NCBI GenBank assembly: GCA_036924085.1
Contig: JAVGWX010000014.1
Location: 42,502,556 to 42,566,555 of the forward strand
Reading direction: 5' to 3'
Source of the DNA: Ariolimax columbianus
Taxonomy: Eukaryota; Mollusca; Gastropoda; Stylommatophora; Arionidae
DNA length: 64,000 nt
Shown: positions 63,420 through 64,000 of the stretch, one piece after another
How the letters are laid out: the number at the start of each line of letters is the position of its first letter
Numbering within the stretch: position 1 is the stretch's first letter
The notes under the pieces: model-generated
The model's database searches: none
The model's input: the letters and a program-made list of their open reading frames with translations, nothing else
Told to the model about the DNA's origin: nothing
Translations under genes and position numbers: made by a program

Positions 63420-64000
63420 CGTTATTCAATATTACGCTGAGACAGTATTACTGTTACTACTACTACTACTACTACTGTTGCTGCTACTATTAATACTACT
63501 ACTGCTGCTACTTCTAATACTGCTATTACAATTACTACTGTGGCTGCTGCTACTACTACTGCTACTACTACTACTACTACTACTGCTACGACTACGACTA
63601 CTACTACTACTACTACTACTGTTGCTACTACTACTGCTATTGCTGCCACTTCTATTAATACTACTACTGCTGCTACTTCTAATACTCCTATTACAATTAC
63701 TACTGTGGCTGCTGCTACTACTACTGCTATTGATGCCGCTACTATTAATACTACTACTGCTGCTACTTCTAATACTGCTATTACAATTTCTACTGTGGCT
63801 GCTACTACTACTACTGCTACTACTACTACTACTACTACTGCTTCGACTACGACTACTACTACTACTACTACTACTACTACTGTTGCTACTACTACTGCTA
63901 TTGCTGCCGCTTCTATTAATACTACTACTGCTGCTACTTCTAATACTGCTATTACAATTACTACTGTGGCTGCTGCTACTACTACTGCTATTGCTGCCGC
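63420..64000. repeat. (ACT)n trinucleotide higher-order repeat
   Basis: actactact runs mixed with gctgct. The phrase aatactactactgctgctac ttctaatactgctattacaa recurs at about 63490, 63657, 63749 and 63919, so a 166-170 bp higher-order unit with a shorter 92-bp variant. Runs off the window edge. Confidence 0.93.

Overview
This window looks like repeat-dominated, intergenic nuclear DNA from an animal, most plausibly a gastropod mollusc. There are no operons, no bacterial-type dense coding and no long open reading frame with a host function. Instead it holds decayed non-LTR retrotransposons (jockey-like, RTE-like, CR1/L2-like and several RNase H-bearing lineages), mariner DNA transposons, tRNA-derived SINEs, many (GAA)n/(TTC)n, (TA)n and (CA)n microsatellites, and a dozen or so minisatellite arrays. 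The animal call rests on mariner plus LINE plus tRNA-SINE content. The gastropod call rests on my recollection that the RNase H peptides and GAA-tailed repeats resemble those common in gastropod genomes, so it is inference.

Layout. 1-5.2 kb: a pyrimidine tract, a tRNA-like SINE, simple repeats, a mosaic of at least four retroelement pieces (1.9-3.0 kb), a 49-bp minisatellite (3.2-4.5 kb) and a long CA/TA tract. 5.2-13 kb: two RNase H LINE tails on the minus strand, a 19-bp array, a jockey RNase H remnant and a GAA-ended repeat (family C). 13-20 kb: SINEs, an RNase H LINE tail, an internally deleted mariner with both ends, a 22-bp array, and two tandem decayed copies of the 28S rRNA 3' end. 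20-30 kb: a LINE reverse transcriptase remnant with a 51-bp internal quadruplication, RTE pieces, a possible hAT end, a mariner fragment and the first inverted-end (foldback) mariner. 30-42.5 kb: five minisatellites (23, 31, 30/60, 14 and 23 bp), SINEs, and CR1/RTE/RNase H LINE tails. 42.5-51 kb: a second foldback mariner, an RNase H LINE insertion with 15-bp flanking duplications, a hexamer array, mixed mariner remnants, and the best-preserved jockey element (endonuclease, reverse transcriptase and RNase H remnants). 51-64 kb: a 24/25-bp array, SINEs, a minisatellite grown from a retroelement tip, RTE/LINE tails, a 44-bp array and an ACT-type trinucleotide higher-order repeat.

No gene in this window appears to serve the host. 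The features relate to one another as an insertion history: elements nested in elements, small tandem expansions starting inside elements, and eight or so copies of one unclassified dispersed repeat (family D). The most notable signals are the two foldback mariners of the same design, the repeated expansion at one RNase H position in two jockey copies, the minisatellite seeded by a retroelement terminus, and the tandem 28S pseudogenes.
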